Positions 10,301 to 19,899 are shown, numbered from the stretch's first letter. The stretch is DNA of 64,000 nucleotides from an uncultured Prevotellaceae bacterium (GCA_902786665.1 CADADN010000049.1:1-64000), one strand, 5' to 3'. The notes: a model not told the origin generated them from the sequence alone. Translations and numbers: made by a program.

Positions 10301-13085
10301 CAAAGAAGTTGGCGGGGTCGGAAGCGACGGAGACGATGGGCAGCATGTAGTCCTTGTCCTTGTAGATGAAGGAGCAGGTCTTCACCGGACTGGGCAGCAT
10401 GCCGTTTTTGAACAGCCGCAGCCTGAGGATGGTGGTCTCGCTGATGTGGAAGAGGCCGTCCTGGCTGATGTCTCCGTGCTGCTCCGTGGGTGTCGACCCG
10501 TCGGTGGTGTAACGGAGTGTTGCGCCGCTGGGGATGTCAACCTCCACGGTAAGTTCGCCGGTGAAGAGTTGTGACTCCTGGCTCGTTTCCGGGGCGTCGA
10601 GACGGAGGGCGGTCAAGGCATCGAGTTTTTCCTTGCTGCCGGCATTGCTGGCGCCAGGGGTGGGGTAGGCGGTGACGACCCATTTCCCCGTGCCGTCTGT
10701 CGTGCGGGCGTAGGAGGTGCGGCTGATGGCGGCAGGATAGGTCTGGCTGGCGATGAGGGTGCCGTTTGACTGGCTCAGGTAGATGGTGCCGCCGTCCATG
10801 TCAAGCTTGAAATCCACTTGGCCGTCATAGGTCTCGCGGTGGTCGAACCACACCAGTCCGAAACCTTTGGGCGGGACGGCTCCGCTCTTCGAGGTCAGTC
10901 GGCATTTCAACAGGTTGTCGGGGTCGTCGCTGACATACAGGTTGCGAAGGCTGACGCCTTTGTCCGTGGGGTTGTATAGTTCGATGTATCCTCCATAGTT
11001 GGAGGAGGGGTCGACGAACATATCGATGTTTGACACCTGTATCTCATTGATGAGCAAATCCTTGGCATTGGCAGTGCCGTTTTCCACGGTGATGTTGACG
11101 GTGCTTGACACGTGGTTCTTGGAACCATTGGCGATGGCGGTGACCTGGGCGGTGCCTTCCCCCCTTGCAATGAGCAGGCCGTTGGCATCTACTTCCACCA
11201 CGCCTGTGTTGGACGACTGCCAGGTGAGTGTCGTGTCGGAGGCCGTGGCGGGGAGAACCTTGCCTTCCAACTGCCTTCTCTCATAGGTCACCATGGTGAG
11301 CGACGGGGTGTCGAGTTGCACACCGTCGGCATAAACGAGGTTGTCCTTGCCAAGATAGAAGAGTTGGAAATTGTCCCAGCAGGCCCAGTCGTATTTGTAG
11401 CCGAGCGACTTCTTCACGCCGATGGTCAGCGTGCCGTCGGTGACGGGGACAAGCAATTCCACGGGGTATTCGCCATCGGAGAACGCCCCTGAGGCTCCCC
11501 TTTGTGTGTCGGGCACCCAACCCAGTTCGGTGGAGTAGTCGTCGGGATGGGTCGCTGTGTCGTGGGCAAAGTCGAAGGGGGAGGGAAGGCCGATGGAAAC
11601 CCTGTTGGCATAGAGTTCTGCAAGATGCTTTTCCAAACCGAGCTTCCTGCTGATGACGGCGTAAGGGATGGTGTACATCGCATACATGTTGTTGGCGTCG
11701 TTCTCCTCCCATCCGCCACCATAATACGACTTGTGCTGCTCGTCGTGATAGTCGCCATAACGGTAGAAGCCTTGGGCTTGGAGGCGGTACCAGCCGTTGG
11801 GAAGGTTGTCCAGGGTCTGGTTCACGTCGAACGTGGTGTTGTATTTCTCTGCGTTGAGGTTGGAGGAGGCTCCTCCGATGACGGGACTGCCTTTCCAACC
11901 GTTCGTGCTGTTGAACTGCGGATTGGTGATGCGCGAGGTCATGTCGTAGGGATTGTCGGGACTGGCGTTCTCGTAATCGTCGGGGGCATCCCCATCGTCT
12001 TCTATCTGATAGTCGTCGTTGTTGAAGGCCTGAAGCAATGTGAGTTCGATGTTGTCCCATATCGTCCAGTCGCAACCGTCCTTGCGTGTCTTCCTCAACC
12101 CGATGGTGAGCTGGTGGTCGGAGACGGTCACCTCCAACTCGTTGTCTGTGTAGAGGCCGGCGGTGAAAGCGTTGGCAGCCTCTGCCATGGAGTAGGGCAG
12201 GTTGGCACTGGAGCCGCTGAGCCCCATGCCCACCATGTTGTCATATTCGCTGGCGATGCTTTGGAGAGAGGTGGATGTGTTGTTGGCGTAGAGTTCGGCA
12301 CGCAACCGCTCGGTGCCGTTGTCGTGTGCCTGCAAGGCCACGCTGTTGGTATTGTCCCTGGTGTTGTTGTAACGGTAGAACCCTTGTGCTTTGAGACGGT
12401 ACTTGCCGTTGGGGATGTTTTCCAATTGTTGGTGAACATCGAAATTGGCGTTCCACACTTCGGCGCAGAAATTGCCAATCTCGTTGTTGCCATCAACGCC
12501 TCCGATGCCGAAGGAACTGCCTTCCCACCTGCCCATGTTGTAATTGCGGTCGAAACGGGCGTCGGCCACCAGGAAGGTGGCATCCACGGGATGGGAGGTG
12601 GTGGCGGTGAGCAGTTGGCGGAGCATCTGTGCAAAGGTGAGGAACTGCCACTGCGCCTCGTTGCTGTTGGGGTCGGTGAGGAAGGTGCCCACGACATCGG
12701 TGCCGAAATAACCTAAGTAGCCGCCATAGGGATTGCTGATGACATGGCAGCCTGACTGCCCTTGGCTGATGGGCCACGCCAGTTTGTAGGAGTCGAGAAA
12801 CAACCCCTCTGTGGTGGGGCTGAGGTAGCCTTCGCCGGACTTGTCAAAACCGGTGCGGATGTAATAGGAGCCTTCGCCTGCTTCTTCCAAGGTCAGAGGA
12901 ATGGCATGGTCGCCCAATACGGCTTGGGTGCCCCAGTTGCCTCCGGCCATGAGAAATCGCCCTGAGGCCTTGTTGTACAAGTAATAGGTTCCTTCCTTCA
13001 AGGTGGATTGTGCGACTGCGGGCATGCAACATATCACCAACAGGAACAGTAGAAAGCTAGAATGGGTGTATGGTCGGCTTGTCAT
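7380..13085 (-). CDS. Giant secreted CotH-kinase protein with lamin-tail domains
   Basis: A 1901-aa exported multidomain protein. Approximate order: signal peptide (1-26, ending AVAQ); N-terminal ligand-binding-like region; two related modules with the pattern LPNGWYRLQAQGFYR (about 180-350 and 385-580); a BIG2 Ig-like domain (585-675); lamin-tail domain (LINEIQVSN, 678-800); chitobiase/beta-hexosaminidase C-terminal-like domain (842-905); CotH kinase-like domain (about 910-1230) with GNNCKAF and the acidic FDIDQALR motif near 1177; second lamin-tail domain (1385-1520); and a C-terminal segment (YNLNGTRMKG..LPPGVYVMR..KILIK) typical of T9SS type A sorting signals. CotH domains are atypical protein kinases in spore coats; the extracellular substrate here is unknown. 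It lies 26 nt after the helicase gene. Confidence 0.8.
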   Translation of the reverse strand: MTSRPYTHSSFLLFLLVICCMPAVAQSTLKEGTYYLYNKASGRFLMAGGNWGTQAVLGDHAIPLTLEEAGEGSYYIRTGFDKSGEGYLSPTTEGLFLDSYKLAWPISQGQSGCHVISNPYGGYLGYFGTDVVGTFLTDPNSNEAQWQFLTFAQMLRQLLTATTSHPVDATFLVADARFDRNYNMGRWEGSSFGIGGVDGNNEIGNFCAEVWNANFDVHQQLENIPNGKYRLKAQGFYRYNNTRDNTNSVALQAHDNGTERLRAELYANNTSTSLQSIASEYDNMVGMGLSGSSANLPYSMAEAANAFTAGLYTDNELEVTVSDHQLTIGLRKTRKDGCDWTIWDNIELTLLQAFNNDDYQIEDDGDAPDDYENASPDNPYDMTSRITNPQFNSTNGWKGSPVIGGASSNLNAEKYNTTFDVNQTLDNLPNGWYRLQAQGFYRYGDYHDEQHKSYYGGGWEENDANNMYAMYTIPYAVISRKLGLEKHLAELYANRVSIGLPSPFDFAHDTATHPDDYSTELGWVPDTQRGASGAFSDGEYPVELLVPVTDGTLTIGVKKSLGYKYDWACWDNFQLFYLGKDNLVYADGVQLDTPSLTMVTYERRQLEGKVLPATASDTTLTWQSSNTGVVEVDANGLLIARGEGTAQVTAIANGSKNHVSSTVNITVENGTANAKDLLINEIQVSNIDMFVDPSSNYGGYIELYNPTDKGVSLRNLYVSDDPDNLLKCRLTSKSGAVPPKGFGLVWFDHRETYDGQVDFKLDMDGGTIYLSQSNGTLIASQTYPAAISRTSYARTTDGTGKWVVTAYPTPGASNAGSKEKLDALTALRLDAPETSQESQLFTGELTVEVDIPSGATLRYTTDGSTPTEQHGDISQDGLFHISETTILRLRLFKNGMLPSPVKTCSFIYKDKDYMLPIVSVASDPANFFDDEMGVFVTGTKGITGGGVNFNCNWNMDWERPVHLSYFTPDNQNHHEQEMSLSRFGGWSRSWYPFNFKLIAKKEYEGLNFVNHPFFDNKPYLKHKALQLRNGGNDLLCRIKDASLQHIIISSGFHLDCQDYMPVHSFINGKYQGMLNLREPSNKHFAYANYGIDTDLMDQMELGGGIDVKVGNADAFNLWRTLSASASDADTYEQICNMVDMDEFINYMATQIFLGGDDWPGNNCKAFKGDDGKFHIVLFDIDQALRYDAYAFTHITNNSGCPLVSIFLNMMENDTFRKQFIDTYCLVAGSVFEPTRCADIIDRMSDEMNPALAWEGLSTDPTAGYVKAALTVTRRNKMMDALAQWSNARITTPGQQVKISSNIPSGKLQLNGLPIPTDRFDGTLFAPAIIKSSAPEGYVFKGWYDERGRLLGTDPEYDIADQGSLTLVATYEESNTDEELLAAIAVPIKVNEVSAGNSVFINDWMKKNDWIELYNNTDTDLDVAGLYLSDDIDEPLKYQIPEGNGVVNTIIPARGHLLVWADKLESLSQIHANFKLSNTDGNMVLASSSEDFVARNADYFNAHPGMQNFVDGMTYHTHDGDQSMGRYPDGGRFFYRMSKPTIEHTNTLLSCDTIVGEDLNLMPDDQLFTLHLSSGWNWVSHNLSTPVSVTQLSDHANRITGWMKEAYKDDVLGMTGPLKLMEAGTLYKVLMDASDTFSSDETPCRPDMPIALRPGWNWIGYPVNGMQPLSSALADYPADEGDQIIGQDGFAIFNDGSWQGSLSSLETGKGYMLNTDRAKILRFASPSLPLNVNKGKHRGPLSQRFGIDKTAHPNVMGVVAVLQMDGMQQEADRYTILAFSSDECRGAGKWVGDHAFITIHGEGGEPLTFLAVDNIDGTTHTIKEALAFNANIEGSLQDPVILTMDETTDGIMLPGNQVFATTTMEGLYNLNGTRMKGHAGTLPPGVYVMRHADGTYHKILIK

Positions 13086-13111
13086 GGACTATCTGTGTGT
13101 GTCGATGATTG

Positions 13112-16100
13112 TCAGTGAATGGTGGAGTCTGTCGTAAAGATGTTGTCGCCTTCACATCTCACCTTGCCCTCGCGCTCCAAATGCTCGATGACGCGGTAGA
13201 TGGCCTCCTTGGTCTTGGATGTGCGGCGGGGGAAGCCGAGGAGACGGGAGATTTGCGAGAGAAGGTCGTCGATGCTGAGCGACAGTTGCTGGCTTATGGC
13301 CAGGAGGACGACGTTTCGCACTTCTACCAACGGGATGTCTTCTATGTCGCGGCCGCTGACTTGACGGTATTTGTCATAGCCCTTGGCGGCTTCGGCATTG
13401 GCCCAGTAGGCGGCGTTGGTGGGTACCGAAAGCGGGTCGACGTATGCCTTGGCAAGGCCTTTTTCCAAAATGTGCTGCAAACGTTCGGTGTTGCGTGTCT
13501 GGCCGTAGATGGACATGATGCGCTTGCGGAGATAGCCAATGGTCACGGGCTGCTCGGTGGCGATGATGTCCCTGATGTCTTGTTCCACCTGGCGGCGTGC
13601 CAATGCCAGCACTTCCTGGGTCTTGTTCGTGTAGCGCTGCGGGATGTTGGCTTTCTTGTAGGGAATCTCCTTGTCGTTCTCCGGTGCTTCCAACACTTCA
13701 CCTTCTTCCACGGTGAACCCCATGTTGCCTAGCAGCCCACTCTTGGGAGCGGTGGCGGCGGCAGGGGCGTTCGTGCCTTTCTTGAGCTCTGGGGTGCCTT
13801 TGCTCTTGATGGAGTCCAGGAGGTCGAGGATGCGGTCGGTCACTTTCTCGGGGTTGAGGAACCAGTCGATGGTCCACACGCGCATGAGGTTCCATCCCAA
13901 ACCCTGGAGGACACCGGGTTGGCAAATCTCACGATCGCGCTGGGTGCGTGTGTTGTAGTAGTTGTTGCCGTCACAGATGATGCCGAGCAGGTATTGGTCG
14001 GGACGGTCTGGGTCGACGACGGCCAGGTCTACCTTGAAACGGGAGCGGCCAACGAGGGTGTCAACCTTGTAGCCGTGCAGACGCAGTTCGTTGGCGATGG
14101 CATCGACGAGGGCGGTGTCTGTCTCTTCTTGTATCTGCGTGGAGGAAAGTGACATGCGACCGCTCTTGGCATATTCCAGGAAGCGTTTCAAGCCTTCCAC
14201 GCCACGGGCGCGGCTGCGGTTGAGGTCGATTTGTTCGGGTTGGAGTGTGGAGAACACCATCATCTCGTAGCGGGCGCGGCTGACGGCAACGTTGAGACGA
14301 CGCTCGCCGCCCGTGTTGTTGAGCGGACCGAAGTTCATCGACACGCGGCCGTTCTTGTCGGGACCGTAGCCCACGGAGAAGAGAATGACATCGCGCTCGT
14401 CGCCTTGCACGTTTTCCAGGTTTTTCACGAAGATGGGCTCTTCGCAGTCGTAGGCGCGTTTCTCCAACAGCGGGTCCTTGCTCAACTCGTCGACGAGGAT
14501 GTCCTCGATGAGGTCTTGTTGCACCTTGCTGAAGGACACGATGCCGATGCTGTGCTTCGACAACTCGTTGTCTTTCAGTCGCCTGACCACTTCGGCTACG
14601 ATGGATTCGGCCTCGGCACGGTTGCTGCGCGACTTGCCATAGTCGTAGGTGCCGGCCACAGGGACGAAGTTCACCTTGGAGGCACGGTCGTCAACCGAGG
14701 GGAAGGTGTAGAGCTTGCCGTCGTAGTACTGGGAGTTGCTGAAGGCGATGAGGCTCTCGTGGCGGCTGCGGTAGTGCCATGTGAGGTAATGGTCGGGGAA
14801 CGACAGGGTGATGCAGTCGTCGAGGATGCTCTCCATGTCGTCGTTCTCTGCCTCGCTCTCGTCAACGGCGGTCGTGGTGAAGAAACTCGTGGGGGGCATC
14901 TGTTTCGGGTCGCCTACCACGATGAGGGCCTTGCCGCGGGCGATGGCGCCGACGGCCTCGCTCGTGGGCATCTGGGAGGCCTCGTCGAACACCACGATGT
15001 CGAACTTGTCCTGGTCGAGGTCGATGAACTGGGCCACGGAGATGGGGCTCATCAGCATGCAGGGACACAACTTGGGCAGAAGGGTGGGGATTTGGTCGAT
15101 GATGTGGCGGATGGTGACGCCGCGGCCACCGGAGGCGATGAACCGTTTGAGAATGCCTATCTCGCTGCTGTTGGCGGCCTCGATGATGAGCGAGGGGATG
15201 CGGGAGGCGAGCTTGCAGTAGAGGGCTTTCTTCGTGAGGTCTTGGAACTGCTTCGCCATGTCGCGGTAACGGGCGATGGCTTCCTCGAAGATGATGCCGT
15301 TGAAAATCTGAAGGTCGGCATTGTGGTCGATGAAGTCCATCGACAGTTTCTTGTATAGACCACGCAGGGTGGCGTCGCAGGCCTCATTGCTGTCATGGCC
15401 GCCTTCTATGTATTCGGCGGTTGGTTCCAAACCTTGCTCTTGAAGTTGCCGACGGCGGATGCACCATTGCGCCCAGTCTCTTGACTTGTTCATCCCCACC
15501 AGCCATTGCGGGGTGCGGAGGATGATGTCGTCGATGGTGATGCGTGGGTCGATGGTGCAATAGTCGCGGGCGCCGGTCATCAGGTCGTTCATCTGGCGGA
15601 CCGCGGTCAAGTCGAGGCCTTGGGTGGCGCTGGCATTCACAGGGGGGATGTATGCGGCGGGCATCGGGGTCTCGCTGAACATGGCGCGGATGGCGGGAGC
15701 CTGGCGGAGGCTTTCCTCCATCTGCTCCCACTGCTCTTGTTCGGGGGTGCCTATGACGCCGAACACCTTGGCGCTCTGCTGGCGCAGACGGGAAAGCTTC
15801 TCTATCTGCGTCTTGTGCTTGTCAAGTAGGGCGATCAACGGCTCGATGTCGTCGGAGGAGATGTTGGGGCGGTAGCCGCGAAGACTCTTCACCACCTTCT
15901 TCTTGGCGAAGTAGCGGGGGAGGAACCATTTGTCGCAGGCATTGGCCCACTCGCCTCTCAGTTGGATGACGTCGAGGGTGAGCACGGCCTTCGCATAGTC
16001 CTTGCCAATGGTGGAGCGTACCTCCTCGAGGGCCTTGCCATCGGCGATGTGTTGCTGCCAAACGGCATTCTGTTGCTCGTCTCCCACGATGCGCAGGAGG

Positions 16101-18970
16101 TCGCTGCTGATGCTCGGGATGGCTGCCAGGGCGTCGGCGAAACGCACTGCCCATGACACGCTGGAGGTATTCTCCGACAGGGTGAGACCATTGGCCTGGG
16201 CGAGGGCACGGAGGGCGGTGCGGACGTTGGGAGCCAACTTGCCTACTTGCTGCAGGAACGTGGTGGTCTTTTGCTGGGCGTCATACGATGGGTCGGTGAT
16301 GAAAAGGCCATTCAAAGGATGGTCTTTCGGCGAACCTGTGATGTCGAGCACGGCGGAGAGTTGGAGAATGGCTTTCTCCAACTCGTCGATGCGCTGGCTG
16401 TCGATGCCGTTGAGCAGGGCGGGGGTGGGGTTGAGGGAATCTTTGCCTTCTATGCTCGTATAGCGTGTGATGTAGTCGTAGAGTGACAACCCGGTGGACT
16501 GCTTCTCGTGAAGCAGGTTGACGTATTTGATGAGCGACTTACGTTGCTCGAAAAGCGCGTTGGATTCACTCTCGTATGCCTCGGGCGACTTGATGCGGGT
16601 GAGGTCGAGGGCGCTTTGCAACTGTTGCAGCAGGTGGCTCTTGGTCATCTTGTTGGAGTGCATCTCCAGGCAGAAGGGGTCGAGGCCGATTTTCGCCAGA
16701 CGTTTCTGCACCACCTCCAAGGCTGCCATCTTCTCGGCTACGAAAAGCACACGGCGGTTGTGGTACAGGGCGTTGGCGATCATGTTGGTGATGGTCTGGC
16801 TCTTGCCGGTGCCGGGAGGGCCGTAAAGGATGAAGCTGCGGCCTTCGCCTGACTCGATGACGGCCTCCAACTGCGAGGAGTCCACGTCGACGGGGATGGC
16901 GTAGCTACCGGGGGTGACGGTGACATCCACCTTCCGTGTGTCGGTGGTCGATGGCTCGCTCACGCCGACCAAGCGCTTCTGGATGAGGCTTTCCACCACG
17001 GGGTTCTGGCGCATCTTTTCGGCATTGTTGTGGATGTCGTTCCACATGACGAATTTGCTGAAGGAGAAAAGACCGAGCATGCTCTCTTCTATCACGTCCC
17101 ATCGCTGTTGGTTCTCGATGGCCTTGCGGACAATGGCGAACACCTGGCGCACATCGACACCGGATTCGTCTGTGGGAATGGGGTCGAGGTTGTGCAAATG
17201 GATGTCGTGTTGCTGGCTCATCATCTCCATGAGCGTGGTGTTGAAGGTGATGTCTTCTTCACGAACACGCAAGACATAGTTGTTGCCGCTCTTCTTCACC
17301 AAATCGACGGGCTCAAGCAACAATGGGGCGTAGCGGGGCTTGACGCTCTTGTCGGTCTCATACCATTTCATGATGCCGAGCACGAGGAAGAGCGTGTTGG
17401 CGCCGTTCTCCTCCAATGCTGTGCGGGAGGAACGGAACAAACCTTTCAGGGTGTTGGTCAGTTCTTCTTCTTTCAAATAGGAGTACAATAGGTTGTGTTT
17501 CAACCCATCCAACACAGTGGTTTCCAACGTCTCGTCTTGGGCGTGGGAGTTGTAGATGCCGTTTTCGTCGGCCTTTGCGGAGTGTTTCGTGGGAAGTGGA
17601 AGGATTTTGAAGTCCTCCTTGGCTTGCAAGTGGTCTTCCAACTTGTCGATGTCGAAGGAAATGAACTGGGTGAGTTTCTTGCCTATGCGCATGTTGAGCA
17701 GATTGTTGCGCAATGAGAAGTCGAGCAACTTGCGCTCCCAAATCTGTTGACGGGTAAGACGACGCTCTTCGGAATTCTCAACATCATATTGGCGCATTTC
17801 GCGTATGTCGCGGGTGGCCTGGTCGAGTTCGAGGCCTTCTTGTACGGAGGAGTCGGCTTCCCGTGGTATGGGGCGGACGTTCACCAGACGACAGCGGTAG
17901 ACATCGATGGCCATGAGGAAGTCGTCGGCTTCCAAATGGAGATGGTTTTCGGCGGACTTCACCGCTTGTTCAAACGAGACACCCTTTTCCGTAAGCTTCG
18001 TGGCTTCAACCACCACCATCTCGCTGATGCCGTCGGCGACGGACTTGGAGAGGAAACTCACATCGTCGCAGAATGTTTGGGGGTAATATTTATCCACCAG
18101 CCAACAGCCAAGATAGGCATGGCCTTTGGCGATGATCACCAACGGGTGCAGGCCGATGGCTTCCAGGCAGGAGGCATAGGCAAGGGTCAGGTCGAGGCAC
18201 GTGCCTTGTTTCTGGCTCAGCACTTCGTCGGTCAGCCTGACGCGCTGGCCGTCGTCCTCGAAACTGGGTGGGACGGTGATATAGACCAACCCTTGCTCGC
18301 GGAAGGCTTCATAGACGGCGGCCACCTGGGCACGGACACGGTTGGGGTCTTGGGTCTGGTATTCGTCCAAAGCCGAGGAACCGGTGAGGCGTTCGAGTTG
18401 CTTGGCAGCGGCTAATTTGATGGGGTTGAGTGCTGGCGTATTGGGGGTGACGAAGACCGACAGCAACTCTGGATTGCTTTTGATGCCGGGCCACTGGTCG
18501 TAAGCCATCAGGTGGATGACTCCGTCTTGCCGGTATAACTCGTGCTCTTGGTTGCCTTCCGGTTGGGCTTCAGTCTCGGTTGGGACGGTTTTGCCTTCTT
18601 CCACATGGCTAGTGTCCTCATTGTTACGTGATGGCCGGGGGGGAGCGCCTACGGCGTTTCCAAAGGTTTTCACGGTGATGACGAATTGCGTATCGACACT
18701 CTCGGTCAGGTGACGGAGCATGTCAAGGTTGGGCTTGATGTCAAGGTTCTGCACGGATACCGTCTGCCCTTTGGGAACCATGCTGATGCGGCTTTCTGTG
18801 GTGTTGAGCATCTCGCCGCTGATGCTTACGACGATGTCATGCCAGTCTACGTCGTCATCGTTGGTCAGCTCGCAGATGTTCAAATAGCGGGTTCCTGCAA
18901 GACTGCAGACGTAGTTGACGGATGGGTTGTATTCAATTCTGAGATTGGATGAGGTCAGTTGTTCTTTCAT
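13112..18970 (-). CDS. DUF4011-helicase-Vsr-like nuclease-DUF3320 protein
   Basis: A 1952-aa protein with an N-terminal DUF4011-type region, a split superfamily 1 helicase (Walker A GPPGTGKS near residue 715; Walker B VVFDEASQM near 1325 followed by GDPKQMPP; later motif NVAVSRARYEMMV near 1555), a Vsr/MTES_1575-like nuclease domain (about 1630-1710: FKVDLAVVD, ICDGNNYY, WNLMRVWTIDW) and a C-terminal DUF3320 segment (about 1800-1840). It is predicted to be cytosolic and DNA-directed. This architecture matches, to my recollection, DUF4011-helicase-Vsr proteins proposed as antiphage factors; that role is inferred here. The gene sits 24 nt after a radical SAM gene and 26 nt before the CotH gene. 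No frameshift was seen. Confidence 0.85.
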   Translation of the reverse strand: MKEQLTSSNLRIEYNPSVNYVCSLAGTRYLNICELTNDDDVDWHDIVVSISGEMLNTTESRISMVPKGQTVSVQNLDIKPNLDMLRHLTESVDTQFVITVKTFGNAVGAPPRPSRNNEDTSHVEEGKTVPTETEAQPEGNQEHELYRQDGVIHLMAYDQWPGIKSNPELLSVFVTPNTPALNPIKLAAAKQLERLTGSSALDEYQTQDPNRVRAQVAAVYEAFREQGLVYITVPPSFEDDGQRVRLTDEVLSQKQGTCLDLTLAYASCLEAIGLHPLVIIAKGHAYLGCWLVDKYYPQTFCDDVSFLSKSVADGISEMVVVEATKLTEKGVSFEQAVKSAENHLHLEADDFLMAIDVYRCRLVNVRPIPREADSSVQEGLELDQATRDIREMRQYDVENSEERRLTRQQIWERKLLDFSLRNNLLNMRIGKKLTQFISFDIDKLEDHLQAKEDFKILPLPTKHSAKADENGIYNSHAQDETLETTVLDGLKHNLLYSYLKEEELTNTLKGLFRSSRTALEENGANTLFLVLGIMKWYETDKSVKPRYAPLLLEPVDLVKKSGNNYVLRVREEDITFNTTLMEMMSQQHDIHLHNLDPIPTDESGVDVRQVFAIVRKAIENQQRWDVIEESMLGLFSFSKFVMWNDIHNNAEKMRQNPVVESLIQKRLVGVSEPSTTDTRKVDVTVTPGSYAIPVDVDSSQLEAVIESGEGRSFILYGPPGTGKSQTITNMIANALYHNRRVLFVAEKMAALEVVQKRLAKIGLDPFCLEMHSNKMTKSHLLQQLQSALDLTRIKSPEAYESESNALFEQRKSLIKYVNLLHEKQSTGLSLYDYITRYTSIEGKDSLNPTPALLNGIDSQRIDELEKAILQLSAVLDITGSPKDHPLNGLFITDPSYDAQQKTTTFLQQVGKLAPNVRTALRALAQANGLTLSENTSSVSWAVRFADALAAIPSISSDLLRIVGDEQQNAVWQQHIADGKALEEVRSTIGKDYAKAVLTLDVIQLRGEWANACDKWFLPRYFAKKKVVKSLRGYRPNISSDDIEPLIALLDKHKTQIEKLSRLRQQSAKVFGVIGTPEQEQWEQMEESLRQAPAIRAMFSETPMPAAYIPPVNASATQGLDLTAVRQMNDLMTGARDYCTIDPRITIDDIILRTPQWLVGMNKSRDWAQWCIRRRQLQEQGLEPTAEYIEGGHDSNEACDATLRGLYKKLSMDFIDHNADLQIFNGIIFEEAIARYRDMAKQFQDLTKKALYCKLASRIPSLIIEAANSSEIGILKRFIASGGRGVTIRHIIDQIPTLLPKLCPCMLMSPISVAQFIDLDQDKFDIVVFDEASQMPTSEAVGAIARGKALIVVGDPKQMPPTSFFTTTAVDESEAENDDMESILDDCITLSFPDHYLTWHYRSRHESLIAFSNSQYYDGKLYTFPSVDDRASKVNFVPVAGTYDYGKSRSNRAEAESIVAEVVRRLKDNELSKHSIGIVSFSKVQQDLIEDILVDELSKDPLLEKRAYDCEEPIFVKNLENVQGDERDVILFSVGYGPDKNGRVSMNFGPLNNTGGERRLNVAVSRARYEMMVFSTLQPEQIDLNRSRARGVEGLKRFLEYAKSGRMSLSSTQIQEETDTALVDAIANELRLHGYKVDTLVGRSRFKVDLAVVDPDRPDQYLLGIICDGNNYYNTRTQRDREICQPGVLQGLGWNLMRVWTIDWFLNPEKVTDRILDLLDSIKSKGTPELKKGTNAPAAATAPKSGLLGNMGFTVEEGEVLEAPENDKEIPYKKANIPQRYTNKTQEVLALARRQVEQDIRDIIATEQPVTIGYLRKRIMSIYGQTRNTERLQHILEKGLAKAYVDPLSVPTNAAYWANAEAAKGYDKYRQVSGRDIEDIPLVEVRNVVLLAISQQLSLSIDDLLSQISRLLGFPRRTSKTKEAIYRVIEHLEREGKVRCEGDNIFTTDSTIH

Positions 18971-18994
18971 AGGTGGTAGGGTTGGTGGGATGGG

Positions 18995-19768
18995 TCAATA
19001 TGAAACGGAGCAGGGGATGCCCGCTGATAATACAAGGTCGCGGATGCGGTCGAGTTCCTCGGGGGTGGCTTTCTCCAGATGGCTGTCGGGGGTCTCGCGG
19101 TCGATGGTGTAAACCATCACTTCGCGGGGACGGATGCGGCGGAGCGCGTCGAGCCAGGGGAGCACGTAACGGTCACCGGTGTTGTCGGCGTCGCCTGAAG
19201 TGGTGACGCCTTTCATGAACATGCTTTGAATCACAAGGTGGCCTTCAAACAATTCCATGTCGGCGATGATGCGGCGCACGTCATAATGGGTGCCGCAGGG
19301 ACGGTCCACCATATTGATATAAGCCTCGTCCACCGTGTCCAACTTCAGGATGTTGTTGTCCACGCGCTTCAAGGCCTCGCGGATTTCAGGACGATGAATC
19401 TGCGTGGAGTTGCTGAGGACCGACACCTTGGCTTTCGGAGCCAATTCGTCGCGCAGCAGCAGGGTGTCGTCGATGATGGCGGGGAAGTCGGGATGGAGCG
19501 TAGGCTCGCCATTGCCGGCGAACGTGAGCACATCGGGGCGTTGGCCGGAGGATGCCATCTCCTCAAGCTTCCGTCGGAGGCTGTTGGCAACATCTTGACG
19601 GGTGGGGCGGCGGGAACGGGTGCGATGGTCGGAGTTGAAGCCGCATTCACAGTAGATGCAGTCGAACGAGCATATCTTGCCATCGTCGGGCTGAAGGTTG
19701 ATACCAAGGGAAAGACCAAGGCGGCGGCTGTGAACAGGGCCGAAAATGGGGGATGGGTAAATAATCAT
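18995..19768 (-). CDS. Radical SAM protein
   Basis: Compact radical SAM enzyme of about 257 aa. The CxxxCxxC cluster motif (CSFDCIYC) near residue 34 would bind the [4Fe-4S] cluster, followed by a GNGEPTLHPDF glycine-rich SAM motif. It belongs to the small single-domain group often annotated only as radical SAM protein; the substrate cannot be told. I chose the ATG at 19768; an in-frame TTG at 19792 would overlap the -7 box at 19790-19797. The gene is divergent from ftsX and 24 nt upstream of the large helicase gene, with which it may be cotranscribed. Confidence 0.8.
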   Translation of the reverse strand: MIIYPSPIFGPVHSRRLGLSLGINLQPDDGKICSFDCIYCECGFNSDHRTRSRRPTRQDVANSLRRKLEEMASSGQRPDVLTFAGNGEPTLHPDFPAIIDDTLLLRDELAPKAKVSVLSNSTQIHRPEIREALKRVDNNILKLDTVDEAYINMVDRPCGTHYDVRRIIADMELFEGHLVIQSMFMKGVTTSGDADNTGDRYVLPWLDALRRIRPREVMVYTIDRETPDSHLEKATPEELDRIRDLVLSAGIPCSVSY

Positions 19769-19789
19769 GTTTTTTTTGCTTTCAATACG

Positions 19790-19797
19790 CAAAGGTA
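19790..19797 (-). promoter_or_regulatory. -7 box for the radical SAM gene
   Basis: On the minus strand this reads TACCTTTG, a match to TAnnTTTG, 22 nt before the ATG. No TTTG -33 box is evident. It drives the radical SAM gene and possibly the helicase gene. Confidence 0.5.
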
Positions 19798-19837
19798 ATC
19801 ATTTTTCTCACTTCATAGCGTTAATAGTCGTTAAAGG

Positions 19838-19869
19838 TTTGCTTTCCCAAGCTTTTTTTACTACTTTTG
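19838..19869 (+). promoter_or_regulatory. ftsX promoter
   Basis: TTTG at 19838-19841 and TACTTTTG at 19862-19869 are 20 nt apart, matching the Bacteroidetes sigma factor consensus. The ftsX ATG is 30 nt downstream. The promoter diverges from that of the radical SAM gene. Confidence 0.7.
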
Positions 19870-19899
19870 CACAAAATTTGGTGTATTATAACCTAAAAA

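Noticed and set aside
11502..12716. 404-aa plus-strand frame within the CotH gene
   Set aside because: Shadow frame; repetitive VVG composition without a domain.
14231..15358. 375-aa plus-strand frame over the helicase gene
   Set aside because: Antisense shadow of the helicase motifs, lacking its own start context or homology-like features.
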